Part shown: positions 15,893 through 24,048 of the stretch, piece by piece
How the letters are laid out: every line of letters begins with the position of its first letter
Numbering within the stretch: position 1 is the first letter of the stretch
DNA from: SG8-30 sp964406445
Lineage (GTDB): Bacteria; Pseudomonadota; Gammaproteobacteria; Steroidobacterales; Steroidobacteraceae
DNA length: 64,000 nucleotides
Assembly (NCBI GenBank): GCA_964406445.1
Contig: CAYORU010000002.1
Span: 124,001-188,000 of the forward strand
Reading direction: 5' to 3'
The notes under the pieces: model-generated
What the model was told of the DNA's origin: nothing
The model's input: the letters and a program-made list of their open reading frames with translations, nothing else
The model's database searches: none
Program-made: the position numbers and the translations under genes

Positions 15893-16414
15893 ATGAGAAA
15901 ACCCGACTTCGGTCCCGTCCTTCAGCTGGCCTGGGTGGTGAGGGACCTGGACGAGGCGATGCGGCGCTGGATCGAGCAGCAGGGCGCGGGGCCGTTCTAC
16001 GTCATGCGCCATTGCCCGGTGACCAACGTCCGCTACCGGGGCGCACCCGGCACGGTCGACATGGACGTCGCCATCGCGCAGTCGGGCGGCGTGCAGGTCG
16101 AGCTCATCCAGCAGCACGACGACCGCCCGTCCTGCTACCGGGACATGTACCGGCAGGGGCAGGAGGGCTTCCACCACATCTGCTATCTCGTCGACGACCT
16201 GCCGGCGGCCCTGGCGCACTTCGGTCGTCTCGGGCAGTCGCCAGCCATCGAGGGCGATTTCGGCAACGTGAAGTTCGCCTACGTCGACACCCGGCCGGGG
16301 ATCGGCTGCATGACCGAGCTGGTCGGCCGCCATCCGGACATCGAGGCCTTCTTCGCCATGATCGCCGAGGCGGCCCGTGGCTGGGACGGCCGCGACCCGA
16401 TCCGCACGATCTAG
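15893..16414 (+). CDS. VOC (glyoxalase/dioxygenase) superfamily protein
   Basis: A 173-residue vicinal-oxygen-chelate protein of a type often annotated as glyoxalase-like or methylmalonyl-CoA epimerase-like. It begins LQLAWVVRDLDEAMRRWIEQ, has QSGGVQVELIQQHDDRPSCY in the middle and GFHHICYLVDDLPAALAHF as the second half-site. Candidate metal ligands are the Glu of VELIQ, His of FHHIC and the C-terminal Glu of MTELVG. A longer upstream frame crosses the antisense of cphB, so I start at ATG 15893. It converges on the TRAP dctM gene. Substrate unknown. Confidence 0.85.
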   Translation: MRKPDFGPVLQLAWVVRDLDEAMRRWIEQQGAGPFYVMRHCPVTNVRYRGAPGTVDMDVAIAQSGGVQVELIQQHDDRPSCYRDMYRQGQEGFHHICYLVDDLPAALAHFGRLGQSPAIEGDFGNVKFAYVDTRPGIGCMTELVGRHPDIEAFFAMIAEAARGWDGRDPIRTI

Positions 16415-16419
16415 CCGCG

Positions 16420-17763
16420 TCAGCTGCCGAGGCCGTAGCCGGCCTCGTACACCGTCTCTGGCAGCCACAGCGCGATCTGCGGGAAGGCGACGACCAGCAG
16501 CAGGCCCGTGATCATGATCAGGACGAACGGGATGACCGAGCGGTAGATGTCCATGATCCCGATCTCCGGCGGCGCCATGGCGCGCATCAGGAACAGGTTG
16601 TAGCCGAAGGGCGGCGTCAGGTAGGCGATCTGGCAGGTGATGGTGTAGAGCACCCCGTACCAGATCGGGTTGAAGCCGAGCGCGATCACGAGCGGCACGT
16701 ACAGCGGCGCGACGATGATCAGCATCGCGGTGTCGTCGAGGAACATGCCCATCACGATGTAGGTGAGCTGCATGAGGAGCAGCACCTGCCAGGGGCTCAG
16801 TCCCCACTCGTCGAGGAACAGGACCCGGATGGCGCGCACCGCGCCGAGCCCGTCGAACACCGCGCCGAAGGCCAGCGCGGCGAGGATGATCCACATGAAC
16901 ATGCAGGTGATGCCGAGGCTCTTGACCAGCGTCGCCCGCATCACCTCGCGCGTGATCCGGCCCTTGAGCCAGGCGACGGCGGTGGCCAGCGCCGCGCCCA
17001 CGGCCGAGCTCTCGACGAGGCTGGTGACGCCGGTCATGAACAGGACGGTCATCGACAGGATGATCACGAGCGGCAGGATGCCGCCGCGCAGCAGCCGCAG
17101 CTTGTCGGCGAGGCTGTAGGACTCGCGCTCCTCGCGCGACAGCGGCGGGCCGAGGTGCGGCTGCAGCCGGCAGCGCAGCCAGATGTAGAGGATGAACAGG
17201 CTGGCCAGCAGCAGGCCCGGGAACACGCCGGCGAGCCAGAGCTGGCCGACCGGCTGGCGCGCGATCATCCCGTAGAGCACCAGCACCACGCTCGGCGGGA
17301 TCAGGATGCCGAGCGAGCTGCCGGCCTGGATGACGCCGGTCACCATCACCTTGTCGTAGCCGCGGCGCAGGAGCTCGGGCAGGGCGATGGTCGCGCCGAT
17401 CGCCATGCCGGCGACCGACAGCCCGTTCATGGCCGAGATCGCGACCATCAACAGGATGGTGCCGATCGCGAGCCCGCCGGGCATCGGCCCCGACCAGACG
17501 TGGAACATGCGGTAGAGGTCGTCGGCGATGCCCGACTCGGAGAGCATGTAGCCCATGTAGATGAACATGGGCAGCGTCAGCATCGGGTACCAGTTGAGCA
17601 GCGTGATGGTGGACGAGAACGGCATCTCCGCCGCGCCGGTGCCCCACAGCGAAAGGGCGAACACGGCGGCGACGAAGCCGATCGCGCCGAAGACCCGCTG
17701 CCCCGTCATGAGCATCAGGATCATCGACGAGAACATCAGCAGCGCCATCAGCTCGTAGCTCAT
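16420..17763 (-). CDS. dctM: TRAP transporter large permease, DctM-type
   Basis: A 447-residue inner-membrane protein with about 12-13 hydrophobic segments, the size of DctM subunits. Typical stretches include LPMFIYMGYMLSESGIADDL, the SSLGILIPPSVVLVLYGMIA element and MFLDDTAMLIIVAPLYVPLV. It carries solute across the membrane, driven by the Na+ or H+ gradient, together with DctQ and the periplasmic DctP. Its start overlaps dctQ by four bases. A longer in-frame opening to 17868 lies inside dctQ. Confidence 0.93.
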   Translation of the reverse strand: MSYELMALLMFSSMILMLMTGQRVFGAIGFVAAVFALSLWGTGAAEMPFSSTITLLNWYPMLTLPMFIYMGYMLSESGIADDLYRMFHVWSGPMPGGLAIGTILLMVAISAMNGLSVAGMAIGATIALPELLRRGYDKVMVTGVIQAGSSLGILIPPSVVLVLYGMIARQPVGQLWLAGVFPGLLLASLFILYIWLRCRLQPHLGPPLSREERESYSLADKLRLLRGGILPLVIILSMTVLFMTGVTSLVESSAVGAALATAVAWLKGRITREVMRATLVKSLGITCMFMWIILAALAFGAVFDGLGAVRAIRVLFLDEWGLSPWQVLLLMQLTYIVMGMFLDDTAMLIIVAPLYVPLVIALGFNPIWYGVLYTITCQIAYLTPPFGYNLFLMRAMAPPEIGIMDIYRSVIPFVLIMITGLLLVVAFPQIALWLPETVYEAGYGLGS

Positions 17764-18272
17764 GGGGCTTCCCTGCCGAGGAACCTGGCGAGGTCCTTGA
17801 AGAAGATCGAAACGGCCTGCAGGATCATGAGCCCGATGCCGAAGGTCATGATCGCCTTGATCGGCCACATCAGCGGGGCCCAGGCCGAGTAGTTGCGCTG
17901 GCCGTGCTCGAGGGCGTAGCCGGTGCTGCCGAGGCCGCCCCGGAACAGGATGACCAGGTAGAAGATCAGGCAGAACGCCGTGAGCGAGTCCCAGAAGCCC
18001 TTGGTCCGCGGCCGCCAGCGCTCGTAGAAGACGTCCATGCGGACGTGGGTGTTGAGCTGCATCGAGTACGGACCGCCCAGCACCCAGTAGGCGGCCATCA
18101 GGAACTGGGACAGCTCGATGATCCAGATGAACGGGATGTTCAGCACGTAGCGCGTGAGCGAGGCGAACAGGAGGACCCCGATCATCACGAAGATCAGGTA
18201 CATCACGATCGTGCCGAGGCCGCGATTGAACGCGTCGACGTAGCGGCAGTAGGCCTGGATCACGCGGGGCAT
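17760..18272 (-). CDS. dctQ: TRAP transporter small permease, DctQ-type
   Basis: A 170-residue protein with four membrane helices. The segment FIWIIELSQFLMAAYWVLGGPY followed by HVRMDVFYERW matches the DctQ signature (W-x-E-E/L..., H-V-x-x-D). It pairs with DctM at a four-base overlap and lies 94 bases downstream of dctP across a GC hairpin. It scaffolds the TRAP permease. Confidence 0.9.
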   Translation of the reverse strand: MPRVIQAYCRYVDAFNRGLGTIVMYLIFVMIGVLLFASLTRYVLNIPFIWIIELSQFLMAAYWVLGGPYSMQLNTHVRMDVFYERWRPRTKGFWDSLTAFCLIFYLVILFRGGLGSTGYALEHGQRNYSAWAPLMWPIKAIMTFGIGLMILQAVSIFFKDLARFLGREAP

Positions 18273-18307
18273 GGGCGTCTCGCGGCGAGGCGCCGCGGCA
18301 TCCCCGC

Positions 18308-18334
18308 GGTCCCCGGCGCAGGGCGCCGGGGACC
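18308..18334 (-). terminator. GC hairpin between dctP and dctQ
   Basis: A perfect 12-base-pair inverted repeat (GGTCCCCGGCGC, loop AGG, GCGCCGGGGACC) in the dctP-dctQ gap. There is no U-tract. In TRAP operons the binding-protein gene is usually expressed more than the permeases, so this is more likely an mRNA-stabilising or partial-attenuation hairpin than a full terminator. Confidence 0.45.
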
Positions 18335-18366
18335 GGGCAGGGGGCGCCGGTCAGCGCGGGCCCGGG

Positions 18367-19446
18367 TCAGGTGTAGCGGTACGGCGGGCCCGCCTTCTCC
18401 ATCAGCTGGTTGTAGTCCTTGAAGATCTGGATGACCTTGGCGCAGCGCGGGCTGGTCTGGGCCACCTCGTCCCAGAACTTGCGGGCCTCGGCCTCGACCG
18501 TCGCCCATTCGGCGTCGGCGATGGTGGTGAGCTTGAGCTTGTCGCCCTTGACGCGAAGGTCCGCCTCGCCGCCCCAGTACCAGTGCTGGCGGTAGTAGTG
18601 CGAGCTGTCCATGCAGAGCTGGAACAGCGTCTTGAGGTGCTCCGGCACCTTCTCCCAGGCGGCGGTGTTGGCGAAGTACGAGCCGATCCAGGCGCCGGAG
18701 ATGTTGTTGGTGAGGAAGTAGCTGGTCACGTTGGCCCAGCCGACGGTGTAATCCTCGGTGATGCCCGACCAGGCGATGCCGTCGAGCTCGCCGGTCTGCA
18801 GCGCCACCTCGACGTCGCCCCAGGGCAGCGTCACCGGGACCACGCCGAAGCGCGACAGGAACCGGCCCGCCGTCGGGAAGGTGAACACGCGCAGGCCCTT
18901 GAGGTCGGCGAGCTTCGTGATCGGCTTGCGAGTCGCGAAATTGCACGGGTCCCAGGAGCCGGACCCGAGCCAGGTGACGCCCTGCACCTCGCCGTAGGCC
19001 TCTTTCCAGATCTCGTTCAGGCCGTAGCGGTTGAACAGCGTCGGCACGTCCAGGCTGTAGCGGGTCGCGAACGGGAAGTAGCCGCCGAACACCGCGACGT
19101 CCACCGGCGCGGCGATCGAGTCGTCGTCGCTTTGCACCGCGTCGATGGTGCCCTGCTGCATCGCGCGGAACAGCTCGCCCGTGGGCACGAGCTGGTCGGC
19201 GAAGAACAGCTCGATGACCATCTCGCCGTTCGCCGCCTTGTTGAAGGCCTCGATGGAGGGCTTGATGACGTGCTCGGCGAGCGCCGGGCCGGCGTAGGTC
19301 TGCAGCCGCCACTTGATGGTCGTCTTCTTCGACGTCTGGACGGCCGGCGCGCCGGCTTCGTCCTTCTTGCCGCACGCGGCGAGCGTGGCGGCGCCGGCGG
19401 CGGTTGCCGCCATCGCGGCCTTCTTCAGAAATGACCTGCGGAGCAT
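18367..19446 (-). CDS. dctP: TRAP transporter substrate-binding protein, Tat-type lipoprotein (DctP)
   Basis: A 359-residue periplasmic binding protein. The N-terminus MLRRSFLKKAAM carries a twin-arginine motif, and ATLAACGKK gives a lipobox cysteine near residue 28, so it should be exported folded and lipid-anchored. The mature part shows the family core: IKWRLQTYAG, GTIDAVQSDD, LKGLRVFTFP, LPWGDVEVALQTGELDGIAWSG. ATG 19446 is chosen because the upstream ATG (19485) precedes the Tat signal with polar residues. It captures the solute for DctQM. The facing catabolic genes suggest an amine- or carboxylate-type substrate. Confidence 0.9.
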   Translation of the reverse strand: MLRRSFLKKAAMAATAAGAATLAACGKKDEAGAPAVQTSKKTTIKWRLQTYAGPALAEHVIKPSIEAFNKAANGEMVIELFFADQLVPTGELFRAMQQGTIDAVQSDDDSIAAPVDVAVFGGYFPFATRYSLDVPTLFNRYGLNEIWKEAYGEVQGVTWLGSGSWDPCNFATRKPITKLADLKGLRVFTFPTAGRFLSRFGVVPVTLPWGDVEVALQTGELDGIAWSGITEDYTVGWANVTSYFLTNNISGAWIGSYFANTAAWEKVPEHLKTLFQLCMDSSHYYRQHWYWGGEADLRVKGDKLKLTTIADAEWATVEAEARKFWDEVAQTSPRCAKVIQIFKDYNQLMEKAGPPYRYT

Positions 19447-19603
19447 CGCTGTATCCCCTGTGTTTCGGAGGGCGCCACGCACCAACCCGGTGCGAAACGC
19501 CGTGTTCCGGTTGACTCCCCGCGCGAGTACTTCTCACGTTACGCGCGGCGAGTCAACGGGGGCTGCTAGAGTGGCGCCTCCACGGCCAGCGGCCCCTCGA
19601 GAC

Positions 19604-21091
19604 ATGCCTCGCATCGCGGTCGGCGGTTTCCAGCACGAGACCAACACCTTTGCCGCGCTGCCCGCGACCCTCGCGGATTTCGAGGCCCCCGACGCCTGGC
19701 CCGGGCTGGTGCGCGGCGGCGCGCTGCTCGAGGCGGTCCGCGGCATCAACCTTCCCGCCGCAGGCTTCATCGACGAGGCCCGGGCCGCCGGCGCCGACCT
19801 GCGCCCGCTCGCCTGGTGCTCGGCCCAGCCCTCCGGGCGCGTCACCCGGGAGGCCTTCGAGACCGTAAGCGCGCTGCTGCTCGACGGGATCCGGGCCTGC
19901 GAGGGCCTCGAGGCGGTCTATCTCGACCTGCACGGGGCGATGGTCGCGGAGCACGTCGAGGACGCCGACGGCGAGATCCTGGCGCGGATCCGGCGCCTGG
20001 TCGGGCGCGACCTGCCGATCGTCGCGAGCCTCGACTTCCACGCGAACCTGTCCGGGCGGATGGTCGAGGCGGCCGACGCGCTGGTCGGCTACCGGACCTA
20101 CCCGCACGTCGACATGGCCGAGACGGGCGCGCGGGCCTTCGCGCTCCTGGCCGACGTGCTGGCGCGGCCGTTCACGGCGCGCTGCCGGCGGCCGCTGCCG
20201 TTCCTGATCCCGCTCACCTCGCAGTGCACGCTGGTCGAGCCCATGCGCTCGCTGATGGAACGTGCCTGCGGGCCGTTGCCCGACGGGGTCGGCACGGTGT
20301 CGTTGTTCCCCGGCTTCCCGGCTGCGGACGTGCCCGAGTGCGGGCCGAGCGTGGTCGGCTACGGTCGCGACGAGGCGGCCGTGCTGCGGGCGGTCGAGGA
20401 GGTCCATCACGCAGCCTGCGGCGCGGAGGCGGGCTTCGGCCTCGAACTCGCCAGCGTCGCGGACGCGGTGGCGCTGGCGCGGCGGGAGGGCCGGCCGGGC
20501 CGGCCGGTGATCCTGGCCGATACCCAGGACAACCCTGGCGCCGGCGGCAATGCCGACACGACCACCCTGCTCAAGGCGCTGGCGGCGGCCGACCTGCCCG
20601 GGACGCTCGCCGGGGTTCTCTGGGACCCGGAGGCCGCGGCCCGCGCCCATGCCGCCGGCGAGGGCGAACAGGTCGAGCTCGCGCTCGGCGCCCGCACGGG
20701 CTTCCCCGGCGAGACGCCGCTGGCGGCGCGCTTTCGCGTGCTGCGCCTCGGCGACGGCCGTTTCGTCGGCACGGGGCCGTTCTACAAGGGCGGCCGCTTC
20801 GAGCTCGGGCCGATGGCGCTGCTCGGGCTCGGCAAGCTCAGGATCGTGGTCGCGAGCCGCAAGCAGCAGGCGGCCGACCAGGCGATGTTCCGCCACGTCG
20901 GCGCGGAGCCGGCCGAGTCCGCGGTGCTGATGCTCAAGAGCTCGGTGCACTTCCGCGCCGACTTCGGGTCGTTCGCCGGCCGGGTCGTCCTCGTCGACGC
21001 GCCCGGACCCAACCCGGCAGACCCGGCGAGGCTGCCGTTCACCCGGCTGCCGCCAGGGATGCGTTTGCGGCCGCACGCGGCCCGACGATAA
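19604..21091 (+). CDS. M81 family metallopeptidase (MlrC-like)
   Basis: A 495-residue protein of the M81/microcystinase-C family. Motifs: GGFQHETNTFAA at the N-terminus, VYLDLHGAMVAE, SLDFHANLSGRM and YRTYPHVDMAETG, which provide Asp and His residues for the metal site. The C-terminal domain has ADTQDNPGAGGNADTTTLL. Bacterial members hydrolyse small linear peptides or amide-type compounds. ATG 19604 gives the family N-terminus. The frame extends upstream across dctP antisense. Its TAA overlaps a possible ATG of the next gene. It is the first gene of a plus-strand catabolic set divergent from a TRAP transporter. Confidence 0.88.
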   Translation: MPRIAVGGFQHETNTFAALPATLADFEAPDAWPGLVRGGALLEAVRGINLPAAGFIDEARAAGADLRPLAWCSAQPSGRVTREAFETVSALLLDGIRACEGLEAVYLDLHGAMVAEHVEDADGEILARIRRLVGRDLPIVASLDFHANLSGRMVEAADALVGYRTYPHVDMAETGARAFALLADVLARPFTARCRRPLPFLIPLTSQCTLVEPMRSLMERACGPLPDGVGTVSLFPGFPAADVPECGPSVVGYGRDEAAVLRAVEEVHHAACGAEAGFGLELASVADAVALARREGRPGRPVILADTQDNPGAGGNADTTTLLKALAAADLPGTLAGVLWDPEAAARAHAAGEGEQVELALGARTGFPGETPLAARFRVLRLGDGRFVGTGPFYKGGRFELGPMALLGLGKLRIVVASRKQQAADQAMFRHVGAEPAESAVLMLKSSVHFRADFGSFAGRVVLVDAPGPNPADPARLPFTRLPPGMRLRPHAARR

Positions 21092-21117
21092 TGAGCGACC
21101 AGCACAGGGGGGATGCC

Positions 21118-22485
21118 ATGGAACCGAGACAGGTCCAGAGCGCCGCGGACGCGCGCCGGATCATCCAGGAGCGCGGACTCGAGCACGTCAAGGTCGGGGC
21201 CTTCGACATCGACGGCATCCTGCGCGGCAAGTACCTCTCGGCCGCGAAGTTCGATTCTGCCCTCGACGGCGGCTTCGGCTTCTGCGACGTCGTGCTCGGC
21301 TGGGACAGCAAGGACCAGCTCTACGACAACGTCCGGTACACGGGCTGGCACACGGGCTACCCGGATGCGAACGTCCGCCTGCTGCCCGGCTCCTGCCGCG
21401 AGCTGCCCTGGGAACAGCCGGTGCTGTTCTTCCTCGGCGAGTTCGCGGGCGAGGCCGAGAAGGTCTGCCCGCGCGGGCTGCTCAGGCGCGTGCTCGAGCG
21501 TGGGCGCGGGATGGGCTACGAGCTGTTCGCGGGCTTCGAGTACGAGTTCTTCGTGTTCGACGAGACGCCCGAGTCGGTGCGCGCCAAGGGATTCCGCGAC
21601 CTGAAGCCCATCGCGCCGGACTTCTTCGGCTACTCGGTCATCCGCAACAGCGTCTGGGCCGAGCTTTACCGGGAATTCCTCGACAGCTTCGGCAGGATGG
21701 ACATCACGATCGAGGGCCTGCACGAGGAAACCGGGCCTGGCGTGATGGAGGCGGCCATCGCCGCCGACGACGGCCTCGCCGCCGCCGACAAGGCCGCGCT
21801 GTTCAAGACCTTCGCCAAGGTGATCGCGCAGCGCCGCGGCCTGATGGCGACCTTCATGGCGAAGTGGTCGAAGGACTGGCCCGGGCAGAGCGGGCACATC
21901 CACATCTCGCTGCGCGACGGCAAGGGCAAGCCGGTGTTCCACGATCCCGAGAAGCCCGACGGCATGAGCGACGTGATGCGCTGGTTCGTCGGCGGCCAGC
22001 AGAAGCTGATGCCCGAGCTGCTCGCCATGGTCTCTCCCACGATCAACTCCTACACGCGCCTGATCCCGGGCTTCTGGGCGCCGACCGACGCGACCTGGGC
22101 GGTCGACAACCGCACGACCGCGCTGCGCGTGATCGGCGGCAGCTCGAAGTCGCAGCGCGTTGAGTACCGGGTCGCCGCCGCGGACGCGAACCCCTACGTG
22201 ATCCTGGCGGCGGCGGTGGCCTCGGGCCTGTGGGGCATCGAGAACCGCTGCGAGCCCGGGCCGAAGGTCGAGGGAAATGCCTACGACCAGAAGTTCCCGG
22301 CGAAGCTCGCGCTGCCGCGCACGCTGTGGGAGGCCGCGCAGCGGCTCAAGGCCTCGAAGATGGCGCGCGACTGGTTCGGCGACGCCTTCGTCGACCACTT
22401 CGCGGCGACGCGCGAGTGGGAGGAGCGGGAGTTCAGGCGCCACATCACCGACTGGGAGATGGCGCGTTATTTCGAGATCATCTGA
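21118..22485 (+). CDS. Glutamine-synthetase-like ligase (gamma-glutamyl-amine type)
   Basis: A 455-residue protein of the glutamine synthetase superfamily, of the size of PuuA/GlnT-like enzymes that attach glutamate to amines. The beta-Grasp N-domain (HVKVGAFDIDGILRGKYL) is followed by the catalytic domain with FAGFEYEFFVFDE, GQSGHIHISLRDGKG and VEYRVAAADANPYVI. The start at ATG 21118 has AGGGGGG a few bases upstream. An ATG at 21091 overlapping the previous stop is the alternative. The next ALDH gene begins one base after its stop. An ATP-dependent gamma-glutamylation followed by ALDH resembles the Puu logic for amines, but the substrate is not shown. Confidence 0.85.
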   Translation: MEPRQVQSAADARRIIQERGLEHVKVGAFDIDGILRGKYLSAAKFDSALDGGFGFCDVVLGWDSKDQLYDNVRYTGWHTGYPDANVRLLPGSCRELPWEQPVLFFLGEFAGEAEKVCPRGLLRRVLERGRGMGYELFAGFEYEFFVFDETPESVRAKGFRDLKPIAPDFFGYSVIRNSVWAELYREFLDSFGRMDITIEGLHEETGPGVMEAAIAADDGLAAADKAALFKTFAKVIAQRRGLMATFMAKWSKDWPGQSGHIHISLRDGKGKPVFHDPEKPDGMSDVMRWFVGGQQKLMPELLAMVSPTINSYTRLIPGFWAPTDATWAVDNRTTALRVIGGSSKSQRVEYRVAAADANPYVILAAAVASGLWGIENRCEPGPKVEGNAYDQKFPAKLALPRTLWEAAQRLKASKMARDWFGDAFVDHFAATREWEEREFRRHITDWEMARYFEII

Positions 22486-22486
22486 G

Positions 22487-23875
22487 ATGGGCGTCCAGAA
22501 GACCATCACGCCGGTGGACGGCACGGTGTACTGCGAGCGGCCGCTCGCCGACGAGGCCGCGCTCGACGCCGCGCTGTCGCGCGCGGTCGAGGCGCAGCGG
22601 GCGTGGCGCGCCACCGGCATCCGGGAGCGCGCGGCGGTCTGCCGGCGCTTCTGCGAGCGATTCGAGGCCAGGCGCGACGGCATCGCGCTCGAGCTGACCT
22701 GGCAGATGGGCCGGCCGATCCGCTACTCGCCGAACGAGGTGCGGGGCACCCTCGAGCGCGCCCGCCACATGATCGAAATCGCCGCGGAGGCGCTCGTCGA
22801 CGTGGACGCGGGCCCCAAGGACGGCTTCCGCCGCTTCGTCCGGCGCGAGCCGCTCGGCGTGGTGTTCACGGTCGCGGCCTGGAACTACCCCTACCTGATC
22901 GCGGTGAACAGCGTGGTGCCGGCGCTGATGGCCGGCAACGCGGTGCTGCTCAAGCATTCGGCGCAGACGCCGCTCTGCGCGGAGCGCTTCGAGGAGTGCT
23001 TCCGCGAGGCGGGGCTGCCCGACGGCCTGTTCCAGGCGATCCACCTGTCGCACGGGCTCACAGAGCGCGCGATCCGCGATCCGCGCGTGGGTTTCGTCGC
23101 GTTCACCGGCTCCGTCGCCGGCGGGCACGCCGTGCAGCGCGCGGCGGCGGAGCGCTTCATCGCCACCGGCCTCGAGCTCGGCGGCTGCGACCCGGCCTAC
23201 GTCCGCCACGACGCGAACCTCGCCCACGCGGTCGAGAATCTCGTGGACGGCGCGTTCTTCAACAGCGGGCAGTCTTGCTGCGGCATCCAGCGCATCTACG
23301 TGCACGAGAAGCTCTACGACGACTTCGTGTCCGGCGCGGTCGAGCTCACGAGCGGCTACGTGCTCGGCGATCCCACCGACCCGGCGACGACCCTCGGCCC
23401 GGTGGTGCGCGCCGCCGCGGCGGATCAGATCCGAGGCCAGGTGGCGAGCTCCATCGCGGCGGGCGCCAGGCCCGCGATCGACGAGCGCCGCTTTCCGCGA
23501 AGCGCCGCGGGCACGCCCTACCTCGCGCCGCAGCTGCTGCTCGGCGTGGACCACTCGATGCCGGTGATGCGCGAGGAGATCTTCGGGCCGGTGGCCGGCA
23601 TCATGAAGGTCTCCGGCGACGAGGAGGCGGTGCGCCTCATGAACGACAGCGCGTTCGGCCTGACGGCGGCGATCTGGACCGCCGACGCCGGCGCGGCGCT
23701 CGCGATCGGCGATCGCATCGAGACCGGCACCTGGTTCATGAACCGCTGCGACTACCTGGACCCGGCGCTGGCCTGGGTCGGCGTCAAGGACTCCGGCCGC
23801 GGCTGCACGCTCTCGCGCGTCGGCTACGAGCACCTGACCCGCCCCAAGTCCTACCACCTCCGCCTCACCACCTGA
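22487..23875 (+). CDS. NAD(P)-dependent aldehyde dehydrogenase
   Basis: A 462-residue ALDH-superfamily enzyme, oxidising an aldehyde to the acid. Motifs: VFTVAAWNYPYLIAVNSVVP (cofactor domain), FTGSVAGG, the general-base segment LELGGCDPAYV with its Glu, the nucleophile Cys in FNSGQSCCGIQRIYV, and REEIFGPVAGIMKV. It starts one base after the glutamine-synthetase-like gene and so is translationally linked. It could oxidise a gamma-glutamylated aldehyde or the product of the downstream alcohol dehydrogenase. A 173-base gap holding repeats follows. Confidence 0.92.
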   Translation: MGVQKTITPVDGTVYCERPLADEAALDAALSRAVEAQRAWRATGIRERAAVCRRFCERFEARRDGIALELTWQMGRPIRYSPNEVRGTLERARHMIEIAAEALVDVDAGPKDGFRRFVRREPLGVVFTVAAWNYPYLIAVNSVVPALMAGNAVLLKHSAQTPLCAERFEECFREAGLPDGLFQAIHLSHGLTERAIRDPRVGFVAFTGSVAGGHAVQRAAAERFIATGLELGGCDPAYVRHDANLAHAVENLVDGAFFNSGQSCCGIQRIYVHEKLYDDFVSGAVELTSGYVLGDPTDPATTLGPVVRAAAADQIRGQVASSIAAGARPAIDERRFPRSAAGTPYLAPQLLLGVDHSMPVMREEIFGPVAGIMKVSGDEEAVRLMNDSAFGLTAAIWTADAGAALAIGDRIETGTWFMNRCDYLDPALAWVGVKDSGRGCTLSRVGYEHLTRPKSYHLRLTT

Positions 23876-23884
23876 AACCCAAGA

Positions 23885-24005
23885 AACTCGAGGGGACATT
23901 CGCTTGTAGTTTCAGGCGCAGTCGCCGAGTCGACGTCCGTCGGAAACTACAAGGGAATGTCCCCTCGAGTTCGTCGGAAACCACAAGGGAATGTCCCCTT
24001 GAGTT
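23885..24005. repeat. Cluster of three 29-base intergenic repeats (one inverted, two direct)
   Basis: Copy 1 (23885-23913) begins AACTCGAGGGGACATTCGCT and is the reverse complement, with one mismatch, of copy 2 (23943-23971), which begins GAAACTACAAGGGAATGTCC. Copy 3 (23977-24005) repeats copy 2 in the same orientation with two changes. Copies 1 and 2 can form a long stem with a 29-base loop. A degenerate fourth copy may lie near 24021-24037. They fill the gap between the ALDH and alcohol dehydrogenase genes. The shape is that of REP/BIME-like palindromic elements rather than of a CRISPR array. Confidence 0.85.
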
Positions 24006-24048
24006 TGTTGCTGGCAAGAGCAGGGCAACGTCCCTTACGGAGAAGCGC

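Noticed and set aside
22487..23875. ALDH as the missing sulfolactaldehyde dehydrogenase
   Set aside because: It is over 25 kb away, translationally linked to a glutamine-synthetase-like gene, with no shared operator. Not excluded, but not supported.
23885..24037. Possible CRISPR array
   Set aside because: Only three clear repeats, one of them inverted, with unequal gaps of 29 and 5 bases, and no cas gene anywhere near.
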